A stretch of 16,983 nt of DNA, taken from contig JAEWBU010000367.1 in NCBI GenBank assembly GCA_023390985.1, positions 1-16,983 of the forward strand, read 5' to 3'. The notes beneath the pieces were generated by a model, which did not search any database, was not told the DNA's origin, and worked only from the letters and a program-made list of their open reading frames with translations. Positions 1-7,536 of this stretch are shown here, piece after piece. The position numbers and the translations under genes were made by a program. Numbering within the stretch: the stretch's first letter is position 1; every line of letters begins with the position of its first letter. This stretch comes from Pseudomonadota bacterium. Its GTDB lineage: Bacteria > Pseudomonadota > Gammaproteobacteria > Burkholderiales > Burkholderiaceae_C.

Positions 1-159
1 GTGCTGCGCCGCCTGCGCGAGAGCGCGGCGCTCTACGGCTGCGAGCCGGGCGTCAGCGCGATTTCGCCTGCGCCTGCTCCAGCACGCGCCCGGCGCGCAG
101 GCACAGCGCGTCCTCGCGCACCGGCGCGATCACCTGCACGCCCATCGGGAAGCCGTTGA
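1..159 (+). CDS. Possible 3' end of an unidentified plus-strand gene (partial)
   Basis: The plus-strand frame beginning at base 1 is open from the window edge to a TGA at 157-159. Its first 20 codons all end in G or C, as real genes here do, whereas the two other plus frames do not, and the minus frame sharing that wobble position has a stop. From about codon 21 the bias disappears and the stretch is antisense to the amidase 3' end. It may be the tail of a convergent gene whose end overlaps the amidase by about 100 bp, or whose true stop was lost. I do not recognise the 52 residues and assign no function. Confidence 0.3.
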   Translation: MLRRLRESAALYGCEPGVSAISPAPAPARARRAGTARPRAPARSPARPSGSR

Positions 160-1270
160 CCCCGGTCGTGCCGGGCACGTTCAGGCAGGGCACGTGCAGC
201 AGCGTCCAGGCGCGGTTCCAGGTCGACGCGCCGGTGGAACCGAAGCCCGCGGGCGGTTCGTCGGGCGCGCTGGGCGTGAGCAGCACGTCGATGCCATCGA
301 AGATCGCGCCGAGGTCCCGACGGCCGGCGACGGCTTGCGCATGGCCCGCCTCGTACTGCGCATCGGTGACCTCGCGCGCCTGCTGCAGGTAGTCGCGCAG
401 CACGGGCGAGAGCGCATCCGCGTGGAACTGGAACTCGTCGGCGACCGCGCGGATCGCTTCCCAGCCCTGCACGAGGTCGTGCGCCTTGAACACCGGGCCC
501 AGCCATGCCGGCAGCGTGACGTCGCGCACCGTGGCGCCCGCCGCGCGCAAGGCGGCGACCGCGGCTTCGAGCGCCTTGCGGCCGCTGGCGGACAGCGGCT
601 CCCAGGGGTAGTCCCAGGCGACGCCGAACACCGGCATCGCGCCTGCTTGCGCTTTCCAGTCACGGCCCGCGATCGCCGACGCGTACGTCGCCATGTCATC
701 CACGGAACGCGTGAACAGGCCCACGGTGTCGAGCGACCAGGAGAAGGGCTTCAACCCCGGCGTGGGCAGCGCGCCGAACGTCGGCTTGAAGCCGACCACG
801 CCGCAGTAGCTGGCGGGCCGGATCACCGAGCCGCCGGTCTGCGTGCCCACGGCCAGCGGCACCAGGCCCGCGGCCACCGAAGCGGCCGATCCGGCCGAAG
901 ACCCGCCCGGCGTGCGGCCTTCCGCGTTCGGGTTGCGCGTGTCGGTCGGGTTCAGGAAAGCGAACTCGGTCGTGCTGGTCTTGCCGACCACCACGCCGCC
1001 CGCGCGGCGCACGGCCTGCACGATGGCGGCGTCGCTGCGCGGCTGGTGGCCGCGATAGAGCGGCGAGCCGTACGACGTGGGCAGCGTGGCGGTGTCGAAG
1101 ATGTCCTTCACCCCGACCGCGAGGCCCTGCAGCGCGCCGCCGTGGGTGAGGGCGCGATCCAGCTCGCGCGCGGCACCGGCCGCGTCGTGCACCGCGACGA
1201 AGGACCGCAGCTCGCCGTCGCGCGCGGCGATGGCGGCCAGCACCTGTTCGAGTTCCTGGCGCGCGCTCAT
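53..1270 (-). CDS. Amidase signature family amidase
   Basis: A 405-residue hydrolase of the amidase signature family, which cleaves amide bonds with a Ser-cisSer-Lys triad. The triad is visible as Lys55 (GVKDIFD), Ser124 in the glycine/serine loop PGGSSAGSAAS, and nucleophile Ser148 in GTQTGGSVIRP; the 24-residue gap between the two serines fits the family. The length is typical of a compact stand-alone amidase. No signal peptide or membrane segment is seen, so it is probably cytoplasmic. The ATG start overlaps the mog stop as ATGA, so translation is probably coupled to mog; no strong Shine-Dalgarno is seen. The substrate cannot be told from sequence. It lacks GatB/GatC neighbours, so it is unlikely to be GatA. 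Confidence 0.9.
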   Translation of the reverse strand: MSARQELEQVLAAIAARDGELRSFVAVHDAAGAARELDRALTHGGALQGLAVGVKDIFDTATLPTSYGSPLYRGHQPRSDAAIVQAVRRAGGVVVGKTSTTEFAFLNPTDTRNPNAEGRTPGGSSAGSAASVAAGLVPLAVGTQTGGSVIRPASYCGVVGFKPTFGALPTPGLKPFSWSLDTVGLFTRSVDDMATYASAIAGRDWKAQAGAMPVFGVAWDYPWEPLSASGRKALEAAVAALRAAGATVRDVTLPAWLGPVFKAHDLVQGWEAIRAVADEFQFHADALSPVLRDYLQQAREVTDAQYEAGHAQAVAGRRDLGAIFDGIDVLLTPSAPDEPPAGFGSTGASTWNRAWTLLHVPCLNVPGTTGVNGFPMGVQVIAPVREDALCLRAGRVLEQAQAKSR

Positions 1271-1869
1271 GCCGCACGCGGCGGGCGCACCGCCGATTTG
1301 GGACGGAACGCCTTGCAGACGTCGTCGTTGGTTTCGAGGTAAGGGCCGCCGATCAGGTCGATGCAGTAGGGCACCGCCGCGAAGATGCCGGCCACGACCT
1401 GCTTGCCGTCCGCGTCCTTCAGGCCTTCCAGCGTCTCCTGGATCGACTTGGGCTGCCCGGGCAGGTTGATGATCAGCGCCCCGCCGCGGACCACCGCGAC
1501 CTGGCGCGAGAGGATGGCCGTCGGCACGAATTTGAGGCTGATCTGCCGCATCTGCTCGCCGAAGCCGGGCATCTCCTTGTGCGCGACGGCCAGCGTGGCC
1601 TCGGGCGTGACGTCGCGCCGCGCCGGGCCGGTGCCGCCGGTGGTGAGCACGAGGTCGCAACCGACCTGGTCCACCAGTTCGGTGAGCGCGGCGCTGATGC
1701 GCTCCTGCTCGTCGGGGATCAGCCGCGGCTCGAAGGTGACCGGGTTCTTCAGCGCGCGCGTCAACCAGTCGCGCAACGCGGGCAGGCCCTTGTCCTCGTA
1801 CACGCCGCTGGAGGCGCGGTCGCTCACCGACACGATGCCGATGCGCACGGGGTCGAACGTTTCACTCAT
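1267..1869 (-). CDS. mog: Molybdopterin adenylyltransferase (Mog type)
   Basis: A 200-residue MogA/MoaB-fold protein that activates molybdopterin by adenylylation, giving MPT-AMP for molybdate insertion in Mo-cofactor synthesis. Visible motifs are SVSDRAS (14-20), TTGGTG (76-81) followed by RRDVTPEA (84-91), and INLPGQPKS (134-142), which make up the MPT-binding site. The Asp and Glu of RRDVTPEA are kept. The length matches Mog (about 195 residues) better than the shorter MoaB. The start is supported by AAGGAG at 1880-1885, ten bases upstream and inside darP, whose stop it overlaps by 8 bp. The product could feed the Mo enzyme NasA encoded further right, although the Mo cofactor serves many enzymes. 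Confidence 0.93.
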   Translation of the reverse strand: MSETFDPVRIGIVSVSDRASSGVYEDKGLPALRDWLTRALKNPVTFEPRLIPDEQERISAALTELVDQVGCDLVLTTGGTGPARRDVTPEATLAVAHKEMPGFGEQMRQISLKFVPTAILSRQVAVVRGGALIINLPGQPKSIQETLEGLKDADGKQVVAGIFAAVPYCIDLIGGPYLETNDDVCKAFRPKSAVRPPRAA

Positions 1870-2476
1870 GCGAAAGCTGCTCCTTCACGAGCTGGAAGAT
1901 CTCGCGGTACGCGCGACCGTGCCGCGGCACCAGGCCGCGCGACACCTCGTCGGCGGTGGGCTGGCGGTCCTTGCGGGCCTGGCGGATCAGGGCGCGCAGC
2001 TGCTGGCTGTCGGTGTCCGGGTGGGCGTCCAGCCAGCGCTGCAGGGCCTGGTCGTCCTCGATCAGCTGGTCGCGCCAGGTCTCGGCCTCGTGCAGCGCCA
2101 TGCTTTCCTTCGCCGAGCCCTGGCGCTGCGTGTCCAGCGCCTCGCGCGCGGCGGCGAGCGTCTCCTCGTCCAGGCCGCGCATCAGCTTGCCGATGAACTG
2201 CATCTGGCGGCGGCGGCCTTCGAAGTTGGTGATGCGGCGCACTTCGTCCAGCGCGTCGAGCAGCTTGTCGGGCAGCCGCAGGCCCTCCATCAAGTCGGCG
2301 CGCAGCGTGAGCAGCGACTCGCCCAGCTTCTGCAGCTCGGCGCTCTCGCGCTTGAGCTCGGTCTTGCTGTTCTCCTGGAAATTCTTGAGTTCGGCCTTGA
2401 GCTGCAGGTCCAGCTCGCTGCCTTCGGCGACGAACTGGCCGCGCACGAAGTAGCCCTTTTTCGGTTTGCGTGACAT
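1862..2476 (-). CDS. darP: DarP/YjgA family ribosome-associated protein (DUF615)
   Basis: A 204-residue, highly charged helical protein of the YjgA/DUF615 family. Its E. coli member DarP (183 residues) binds pre-50S particles and helps the peptidyl-transferase centre mature. The conserved core RRRQMQFIGKLMR lies in the middle, and the N-terminus SRKPKKGYFVRG is basic. I chose the ATG at 2474-2476 because the upstream in-frame extension is not family-like. No Shine-Dalgarno is evident. It is divergent from pmbA with a 63-bp gap, the same neighbourhood as in E. coli and many proteobacteria, which supports the assignment. It heads a tight unit with mog and the amidase. Confidence 0.93.
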   Translation of the reverse strand: MSRKPKKGYFVRGQFVAEGSELDLQLKAELKNFQENSKTELKRESAELQKLGESLLTLRADLMEGLRLPDKLLDALDEVRRITNFEGRRRQMQFIGKLMRGLDEETLAAAREALDTQRQGSAKESMALHEAETWRDQLIEDDQALQRWLDAHPDTDSQQLRALIRQARKDRQPTADEVSRGLVPRHGRAYREIFQLVKEQLSHE

Positions 2477-2523
2477 GGCGGGAAAGGTGCGGCGCGAGGG
2501 CCTGTGGCGCTGGTGGCCGCAAG

Positions 2524-2530
2524 TATCATA
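2524..2530. promoter_or_regulatory. Overlapping divergent -10-like hexamers between darP and pmbA
   Basis: The 7-mer TATCATA contains TATCAT on the plus strand and TATGAT on the minus strand, each 5/6 to the sigma-70 -10 consensus. It lies in the 63-bp gap between two divergent genes. For pmbA a start near 2536 would leave only a few untranslated bases. No convincing -35 is seen on either side, so this is tentative. Confidence 0.3.
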
Positions 2531-2539
2531 GCCCCCGCC

Positions 2540-3934
2540 ATGACACAACCCTCCAGCGCTTCCAACGCATCAGGACAAGGCTTTTCCTACAGCCGCGCCA
2601 CTTTCGAGCAACTCGTCGATACGGCGCTGGCCCATGCGAAGAAGCTGGGCGCCACCGACGCCGCGGCCGAGGCGTCCGAAGGCTGCGGTCTCTCGGTCTC
2701 CGTCCGCAAGGGCGAGCTCGAGAACGTCGAGCGCAACCGCGACAAGTCGCTGGGCGTGACGGTCTACATCGGCCAGCGCCGCGGCAACGCCAGCACCTCC
2801 GATTTCTCCGAAGCCGCCATCGCGCAGACCGTGCAGGCGGCCTACGACATCGCGCGCTTCACCGCCGAGGACCCGGTGGCCGGCCTGCCCGACGCCGACG
2901 ACATCGCCGGCGCCGCCGACCAGCCCGACCTGGACCTGTTCCACCCCTGGAGCATCGACAGCGAGGAGGCCGCGCGCCTGGCGCTGCAGTGCGAAGCCGC
3001 GGCGTTCGCCACCGACAAGCGCATCACCAACAGCGAAGGCGCCGGCGTGTCGGCGCAGCAAAGCCATTTCTTCAGCGCCCACACGCGCGGTTTCCGCGGC
3101 GGCTACGCCAGCTCGCGCCACTCGATCTCGGTGGCGCCGATCGCGGGCAAGGGCGACGACATGCAGCGCGACGCCTGGTATTCGTCGATGCGCGCGCCGG
3201 GCGAGCTGGCCGATCCCGAGGCCATCGGCCGCTATGCCGCCGAGCGCGCGCTGGCCCGCCTGAAGTCGCGCAAGATCGCCACGCGCGAATGCCCGGTGCT
3301 GTTCGAGTCGCCGCTGGCCGCCGGCCTGCTGGGCGCCTTCGTGCAGGCCGTCAGCGGCGGCTCGCTCTACCGCCGCAGCACCTTCCTGCTGGATTCGCTG
3401 GGCAGGCAGGTGTTCGCGCCGCACATCGACGTGCTGGAGGACCCGCACCAGAAGCGCGGCAAGGGCAGTGCGCCGTTCGACGAGGAGGGCGTGCGCACCT
3501 CGGCCCGCAAGGTCGTGGACGCGGGCCGGGTCGAGGGCTATTTCCTGTCGAGCTATTCGGCCCGCAAGCTGAAGATGAAGACCACCGGCAACGCCGGCGG
3601 CTCGCACAACCTGACGCTGGTGTCGCGCAACACGCGGCGCGAAGACGACCTGGTCGAGATGCTGCGCAAGCTGGGCACCGGCCTCTTCGTCATCGAGCTG
3701 ATGGGGCAGGGCGTCAACTACGTCACCGGCGACTACTCGCGCGGCGCCAGCGGCTTCTGGGTGGAAAACGGAGAGATCGCCTTCCCGGTCCAGGAGATCA
3801 CCATCGCCGGCAACCTCAAGGACATGTTCCAGGAGATCGGCGCCGTGGGGTCGGACACCTACAACTACGGCGCGAAGACGGTGGGGTCGGTGCTGGTCAA
3901 CCGGATGAAGGTGGCGGGGTCGTCAGCCCCATGA
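2540..3934 (+). CDS. pmbA: TldE/PmbA subunit of the TldD-TldE metalloprotease
   Basis: A 464-residue member of the U62 family. With TldD it forms a heteromeric zinc protease that degrades unfolded peptides and matures modified peptides such as microcin B17. As expected for TldE, no HExxxH zinc motif is present; in this family TldD carries the metal site. The conserved C-terminal stretch GASGFWVENGEIAFP begins at residue 402, and the length fits the family (about 450). I chose the ATG at 2540 over the upstream in-frame codons because MTQPSSASN precedes the conserved region and follows the -10-like TATCAT by only a few bases. tldD is not in this window. A REPIN-like repeat begins right after the stop. 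Confidence 0.94.
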   Translation: MTQPSSASNASGQGFSYSRATFEQLVDTALAHAKKLGATDAAAEASEGCGLSVSVRKGELENVERNRDKSLGVTVYIGQRRGNASTSDFSEAAIAQTVQAAYDIARFTAEDPVAGLPDADDIAGAADQPDLDLFHPWSIDSEEAARLALQCEAAAFATDKRITNSEGAGVSAQQSHFFSAHTRGFRGGYASSRHSISVAPIAGKGDDMQRDAWYSSMRAPGELADPEAIGRYAAERALARLKSRKIATRECPVLFESPLAAGLLGAFVQAVSGGSLYRRSTFLLDSLGRQVFAPHIDVLEDPHQKRGKGSAPFDEEGVRTSARKVVDAGRVEGYFLSSYSARKLKMKTTGNAGGSHNLTLVSRNTRREDDLVEMLRKLGTGLFVIELMGQGVNYVTGDYSRGASGFWVENGEIAFPVQEITIAGNLKDMFQEIGAVGSDTYNYGAKTVGSVLVNRMKVAGSSAP

Positions 3935-3935
3935 A

Positions 3936-4023
3936 CGTCATTCCCGCGAAGGCGGGAATCCAGAGCTTCCGCCTTCGCGGACTTCATGGAAGCACTGGAT
4001 CCCCGCCTGCGCGGGGGATGACG
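3936..4023. repeat. REPIN-like repeat A (dRS3-like palindrome pair)
   Basis: An 88-bp element bounded by CGTCAT and ATGACG. The left arm holds the palindrome ATTCCCGCGAAGGCGGGAAT followed by CCAG. The right arm is CTGGATCCCCGCC...GGGGGATGACG in inverted orientation, with about 30 bp between the arms. The left arm has the ATTCCC-N8-GGGAAT form known as dRS3 in Neisseria. It fills the space between the convergent pmbA and yqeY, starting 2 bp after one stop and ending 8 bp before the other, so either transcript would end with this foldback. Confidence 0.85.
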
Positions 4024-4031
4024 GTTGTCGG

Positions 4032-4478
4032 TTACGAGGCCAGCGCGGCCTTCACCGCCGCAGACACCTGCCCCATCTCGGCCTTGCCCGCCAGGCGCTG
4101 CTTGGCGGCGCCCATCACCTTGCCCATGTCGCCCGGGCCCTTGGCGCCCAGCTCGGCCACGATGGCCTTGATCTCGGCGGCGACCTCGTCGGCCGACAGG
4201 CGGGCGGGCAGGTAGGCCTGCAGCACCTTCGTTTCCGCGGCTTCCCTGTCGGCCAGGTCCTGGCGGCCGGCCTTCTGGAAAGCCTCGATGCTGTCCTTGC
4301 GCTGCTTGATGAGCTTGTCGACGATGCCGACCACGGCCGCGTCGTCCAGCTCCACGCGCTCGTCCACTTCCTTCTGCTTCATCGCCGCCTGCAGCAGGCG
4401 GATGGTGCCCAGGCGCTCGGTGTCCTTGGCGCGCATGGCGGCCTTCATGTCCTCGGTGATCTGGTCCTTCAGGCTCAT
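4032..4478 (-). CDS. yqeY: GatB/YqeY domain-containing protein
   Basis: A 148-residue protein of the YqeY family, related to the C-terminal tRNA-binding domain of GatB but free-standing; its cellular role is not established. It opens with the typical MSLKDQITEDMKAAMRAKD, has the central LPARLSADEVAAEIK, and ends with the family glycine-rich GDMGKVMGAAKQRLAGKA helix-turn. The start is well supported by AGAGGA at 4485-4490, six bases before the ATG. It sits directly downstream of rpsU, a common arrangement in proteobacteria, but a terminator lies in the gap, so it depends on read-through or on its own promoter. Confidence 0.93.
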   Translation of the reverse strand: MSLKDQITEDMKAAMRAKDTERLGTIRLLQAAMKQKEVDERVELDDAAVVGIVDKLIKQRKDSIEAFQKAGRQDLADREAAETKVLQAYLPARLSADEVAAEIKAIVAELGAKGPGDMGKVMGAAKQRLAGKAEMGQVSAAVKAALAS

Positions 4479-4507
4479 GGGGTGTCCTCTTGTCGGGTGT
4501 CGGGATG

Positions 4508-4543
4508 AAAAAAGCCTGCCGCGAGCGTCCCCGGGGCAGGCTT
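4508..4543 (-). terminator. Intrinsic terminator after rpsU
   Basis: On the minus strand a 9-bp perfect stem, AAGCCTGCC with GGCAGGCTT, encloses a 14-nt loop and runs into a T tract. It lies 33 bases after the rpsU stop and about 30 before the yqeY start, the textbook shape of a rho-independent terminator for the rpsU message. Confidence 0.8.
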
Positions 4544-4576
4544 GGATGGCGGCCGCTGGGCGGCGCCTCTCTCGTC

Positions 4577-4789
4577 TCAGTAGAGCTTCTTGGGCAGCTG
4601 CATGCTGCGCACGCGCTTGTAGTGGCGCTTCACGGCCGCGGCCTTCTTGCGCTTGCGCTCGGCGGTGGGCTTTTCGTAGAACTCGCGGGCGCGCAGTTCC
4701 GTCAGCAGGCCGAGTTTTTCGATGGTGCGCTTGAAGCGGCGAAGGGCCACGTCGAACGGCTCGTTTTCCTTAACACGAATGGTCGTCAT
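4577..4789 (-). CDS. rpsU: 30S ribosomal protein S21
   Basis: A 70-residue, strongly basic small-subunit protein, the normal length for bS21, which sits near the mRNA exit/anti-Shine-Dalgarno region and is needed for initiation on natural messages. The sequence begins [20 protein letters not shown] and ends with the lysine/arginine-rich [17 protein letters not shown] typical of betaproteobacterial S21. The ATG at 4787-4789 starts the conserved region; the longer open frame upstream is not S21-like. A sigma-70 promoter lies about 100 bp upstream, and a terminator follows the gene. Confidence 0.97.
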
Positions 4790-4892
4790 GAATCCATGGA
4801 TCTCGAAGGTGTCGCAAGAAGATCGGGCTTGCAACTGGGGGTCCCCGACTTGAAGGTGATCAGGCCGTCGGGGGATGCCGGCAAAGCCCGCG

Positions 4893-4920
4893 ATTATAGC
4901 CACTTGCGAACAACCGGCAA
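4893..4920 (-). promoter_or_regulatory. Sigma-70 promoter for rpsU
   Basis: On the minus strand a perfect TATAAT (4893-4898) lies 16 bp after TTGCCG (4915-4920), a 4/6 match to the -35 consensus. A start near 4886 would give a leader of about 97 nt before rpsU. It lies in the gap after the flavoprotein stop, so rpsU is transcribed independently. Confidence 0.7.
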
Positions 4921-4938
4921 CCGGTATGCCCGCGAGCC

Positions 4939-6153
4939 TCAGCCGCGGGCCGCCGCCAGCCCCTGGGCGCAGGCCCAGCCGCTCGACCAGGCCCACTGGA
5001 AGTTGTAGCCGCCCAGCCATCCCGTCACGTCGACCACCTCGCCGATGAAGTACAGGCCGGGCTGCCGCGATTCCATCGTCTGGGACGACAGCTCCCGCGT
5101 GTCCACGCCCCCGGCCGTGACCTCGGCCTTGCGGTAACCCTCGCTCCCGCTGGGCACCAGCTCCCAGTTCGCCAGCTGCTGGGCCAGCGCCGCCAGCGCC
5201 TTGTCGGAAGCCTCGTTCACCGGCCGCTGCCAGGCGGGATCGCGCCGGGCCCAGGCGTCGGCCAGCCGCGACGGCACCCACGCCGAGAGCTCGTTGGCGA
5301 TCAGCTTGCGCGACCGCACCTTGGCCGCCCGCAGCGCCTCGGGCAGGTCGGCACCCGGGGCCAGGTCGATGCGCAGCGGCGTGCCCGGCTGCCAGTAGCT
5401 GGAGATCTGCAGCACGGCCGGGCCGGACAGGCCGCGGTGGGTGAACAGAAGGTCCTCGTCGAAGGCCATGGCCGACTTCTTCGTGCCGGTCGCGATGCGC
5501 ACCGGCAGCGCCAGCCCGGCGAGTTCCGCGTAGGGCGTCCAGTCCTCGCCCTCGAAGGTCAGCGGCACCAGCGCCGGCCGCGGCTCGACCACGCGCAGGC
5601 CGAACTGCCGGGCCACGCGGTAGCCGAAGTCGCTGGCGCCGATCTTGGGGATGGACAGGCCGCCGGTCGCGATGACCACGCGCGGCGCCGTGACCGGTCC
5701 GCGATCCGTGTCGAGTTCATAGCCTTCGGCGCCGTGCCGCACGCCCGAGACCTTGCAGGGCTGCCAATGCGTCACGCCCCCCGCCGCGCACTCGGCCAGC
5801 AGCATCCGGATGAAGTCCTCCGAGCTGCGGTCGCCGAACAGCTGGCCCTTGTGCTTCTCATGGAAGGCGATGCCGTGCCGCTGCACCAGGCCGATGAAGT
5901 CGGCGGCCGTGTAGCGCGACAGCGCGCTGCGGCAGAAATGCGGGTTGTCGCCCAGGAAGTGCTTCTGCGGCGCCCGCGGGTCCAGGTCGCGGTTGGTGAA
6001 GTTGCAGCGGCCGCCGCCGGAGATGCGCACCTTCTCGGCCACGCGCTCGCCATGGTCGAGCAGCAGCACCTTGAGGCCGAGCTGGCCGGCCACGCCCGCG
6101 CAGAACAGGCCGGCCGCGCCAGCGCCGATCACCACCGCATCGAAACGCTCCAC
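4939..6153 (-). CDS. BaiN/HI0933-type NAD(P)/FAD-dependent flavoprotein
   Basis: A 404-residue flavoprotein of the HI0933/YhiN/BaiN family (aminoacetone oxidase-like). The Rossmann dinucleotide motif GAGAAG is at residues 10-15, the family signature [12 protein letters not shown] at 43-54, a second ATGG motif at 162-165, and the C-terminal FAD-contact region [20 protein letters not shown] at 369-388. The length is typical. The start is GTG at 6151-6153; two codons upstream is the in-frame TGA that ends the DUF2784 gene, so no earlier start is possible, and the 6-bp gap suggests coupled translation. The physiological substrate is not known for most members; some are implicated in bile-acid or other ketone/alkene chemistry. 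Confidence 0.9.
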
Positions 6154-6159
6154 CGCGCG

Positions 6160-6570
6160 TCAGCCTCCGCGCAGCCGCGGACCACGCCGCGGCGGAAGGA
6201 AGATCCAGGCCGCGGCGACCGCCAGGCCGAACGCCGTGTACGCGAGCGTGAACACCCAGCCCGGCGCCTCGTAGAACAGCAGCCACGACGCCCAGTCCTC
6301 GATGAAGCCGCCCGCGTAGCCGTCCTCGCCGGCCTTCACGCGCAGCCAGCTCTCGAACGTGGTGAGCGGGCAATCGGCACCCAGCCACTGCTGGGCCACG
6401 ACCCAGGCGATGGCGGCCAGGTGCGCGAGGCGGAAGGAGAGGCGGTTGACCCAGGCCCAGCGCAGCAGGTTGCCGACCAGGATGAGCGCCAGTCCGAAGA
6501 CGACGAACAGCACCACGCCCAGGTGCAGCACCAGCACGGCGTCGGCGAGAAAACTGTAGGTGCTGGACAT
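6160..6570 (-). CDS. DUF2784 small membrane protein
   Basis: A 136-residue hydrophobic protein of the DUF2784 family, of unknown function. Three membrane segments are visible at about 9-36, 46-63 and 104-125. The family motif CPLTTFESWLR (67-77) is followed by YAGGFIEDW (85-93), and the tail is a short arginine-rich PPRRGPRLRGG. The ATG at 6568-6570 is the natural start, but the bases upstream are pyrimidine-rich, with no Shine-Dalgarno. It is followed after 6 bp by the flavoprotein gene, so the two probably form one unit. It is separated from cobA upstream by a repeat element. Confidence 0.88.
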   Translation of the reverse strand: MSSTYSFLADAVLVLHLGVVLFVVFGLALILVGNLLRWAWVNRLSFRLAHLAAIAWVVAQQWLGADCPLTTFESWLRVKAGEDGYAGGFIEDWASWLLFYEAPGWVFTLAYTAFGLAVAAAWIFLPPRRGPRLRGG

Positions 6571-6601
6571 GGGAGGGGCGATTGTGCCCGCACGCGCATG
6601 G

Positions 6602-6641
6602 CGTCATCCCCGCGCGCACTCCGTCATCCCCGCGCGCACTC
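6602..6641. repeat. Two tandem 20-bp half-units abutting repeat B
   Basis: Two identical copies of CGTCATCCCCGCGCGCACTC (6602-6621 and 6622-6641) run directly into the left arm of repeat B, which starts with the same CGTCATCCCCGCG. They look like serial partial copies of the REPIN arm end. Confidence 0.85.
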
Positions 6642-6731
6642 CGTCATCCCCGCGGAGGCGGGGATCCAGTGCTTCCCCCAAGCGGCGTCGAAAATCGGGA
6701 GCCCTGGACCCCCGCCTTCGCGGGGATGACG
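6642..6731. repeat. REPIN-like repeat B
   Basis: A 90-bp element from CGTCAT to ATGACG. The left arm holds ATCCCCGCGGAGGCGGGGAT followed by CCAG, and the right arm is CTGGACCCCCGCCTTCGCGGGGATGACG inverted, with a spacer of about 35 bp. It starts about 11 bp after the cobA stop in the direction of transcription and lies between the end of the nitrate operon and the DUF2784 gene. Apart from this element and the two tandem half-units (6602-6641) nothing else is evident in 6571-6742. Confidence 0.83.
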
Positions 6732-6742
6732 GGAAGCTGGGC

Positions 6743-7519
6743 TCAGGCCGCGCGGACTTGCAGCGGCTGCTCCTGCCGGACCGCCGCCACGCCGCGCACC
6801 ACGTCACCGACCACGATGACCGCCGGGCTGCCCATCTGCTCGCGCGCGATGGTGGCGGCCAGGTCGCCGAGGGTGGTGACGGCTTCGCGCTGGTCGGGCA
6901 GCGTCGCGCGCTGCACCACCGCCGCAGGCGTGCCCGCCGGCAGGCCGGACAGCAGCTGGTCCTGGATCTGCTGGGCGCCGCTCACGCCCATGTAGATGAC
7001 GAGCGTCAGGCGCGCCTGGTGCGCGGCCTCGGCCAGCGCGCGCCAGTCCGGCGCGTCGCCGCCGCGCTGCGCATGGCCGGTGACGAACACCACGCCCTGC
7101 GCGTGGTCGCGGTGCGTGAGCGGGACGCCCAGGCTGGTGACGGCCGCGAGGCCCGCGGTGATGCCGTTGACGACTTCCACCGTCACGCCGGCTTCGCGCA
7201 GGTGTTCGACTTCTTCGCCACCACGGCCGAAGATGAACGGGTCGCCGCCCTTGAGACGGACCACGTTCTCGCCTTCGCGCGCGGCGATGACCATCAGGCG
7301 TTCGATGAAGGCCTGCGGCGTGCTCTTGCAGCCGCCCCGCTTGCCCACGTGGACGATGCGTGCGCCGGGGCGCGCGAGCGCGACGATGTCGGGACTCACG
7401 AGATCGTCCACCAGCACCACCGTCGCGGCCTGCAGCGCCTTCACGGCCTTGATCGTGAGGAGCTCGGGATCGCCGGGGCCGGCGCCGACGAGCGTGACCT
7501 TTCCTTGCGTGTCATTCAT
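6743..7519 (-). CDS. cobA: Uroporphyrinogen-III C-methyltransferase (SUMT)
   Basis: A 258-residue SAM-dependent methyltransferase that methylates uroporphyrinogen III at C2 and C7 to precorrin-2, the first step towards siroheme and cobalamin. Motifs seen are VGAGPGDPELLT (11-22), VGKRGGCKSTPQ (58-69), RLKGGDPFIFGRGGEE (88-103) and GITAG (119-123). It is the single-domain form; the dehydrogenase/ferrochelatase half found in CysG is absent and must be elsewhere. I chose ATG 7517-7519 because AGGGAG (7529-7534) lies nine bases upstream; an ATG seven codons earlier overlaps the ybiB stop as ATGA and is an alternative. As last gene of the nitrate operon it fits supplying siroheme to NirB. Confidence 0.94.
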   Translation of the reverse strand: MNDTQGKVTLVGAGPGDPELLTIKAVKALQAATVVLVDDLVSPDIVALARPGARIVHVGKRGGCKSTPQAFIERLMVIAAREGENVVRLKGGDPFIFGRGGEEVEHLREAGVTVEVVNGITAGLAAVTSLGVPLTHRDHAQGVVFVTGHAQRGGDAPDWRALAEAAHQARLTLVIYMGVSGAQQIQDQLLSGLPAGTPAAVVQRATLPDQREAVTTLGDLAATIAREQMGSPAVIVVGDVVRGVAAVRQEQPLQVRAA

Positions 7520-7536
7520 GGCGTTGTTCTCCCTGG

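Noticed and set aside
4577..5281. Long open frame containing rpsU extended upstream
   Set aside because: Only the last 70 residues match S21; the upstream part is antisense-like filler within the flavoprotein gene and crosses the rpsU promoter.
6602..6731. CRISPR array
   Set aside because: The 20-bp copies are directly adjacent with no spacers and match the arm of a dispersed palindromic repeat; no cas gene is present.
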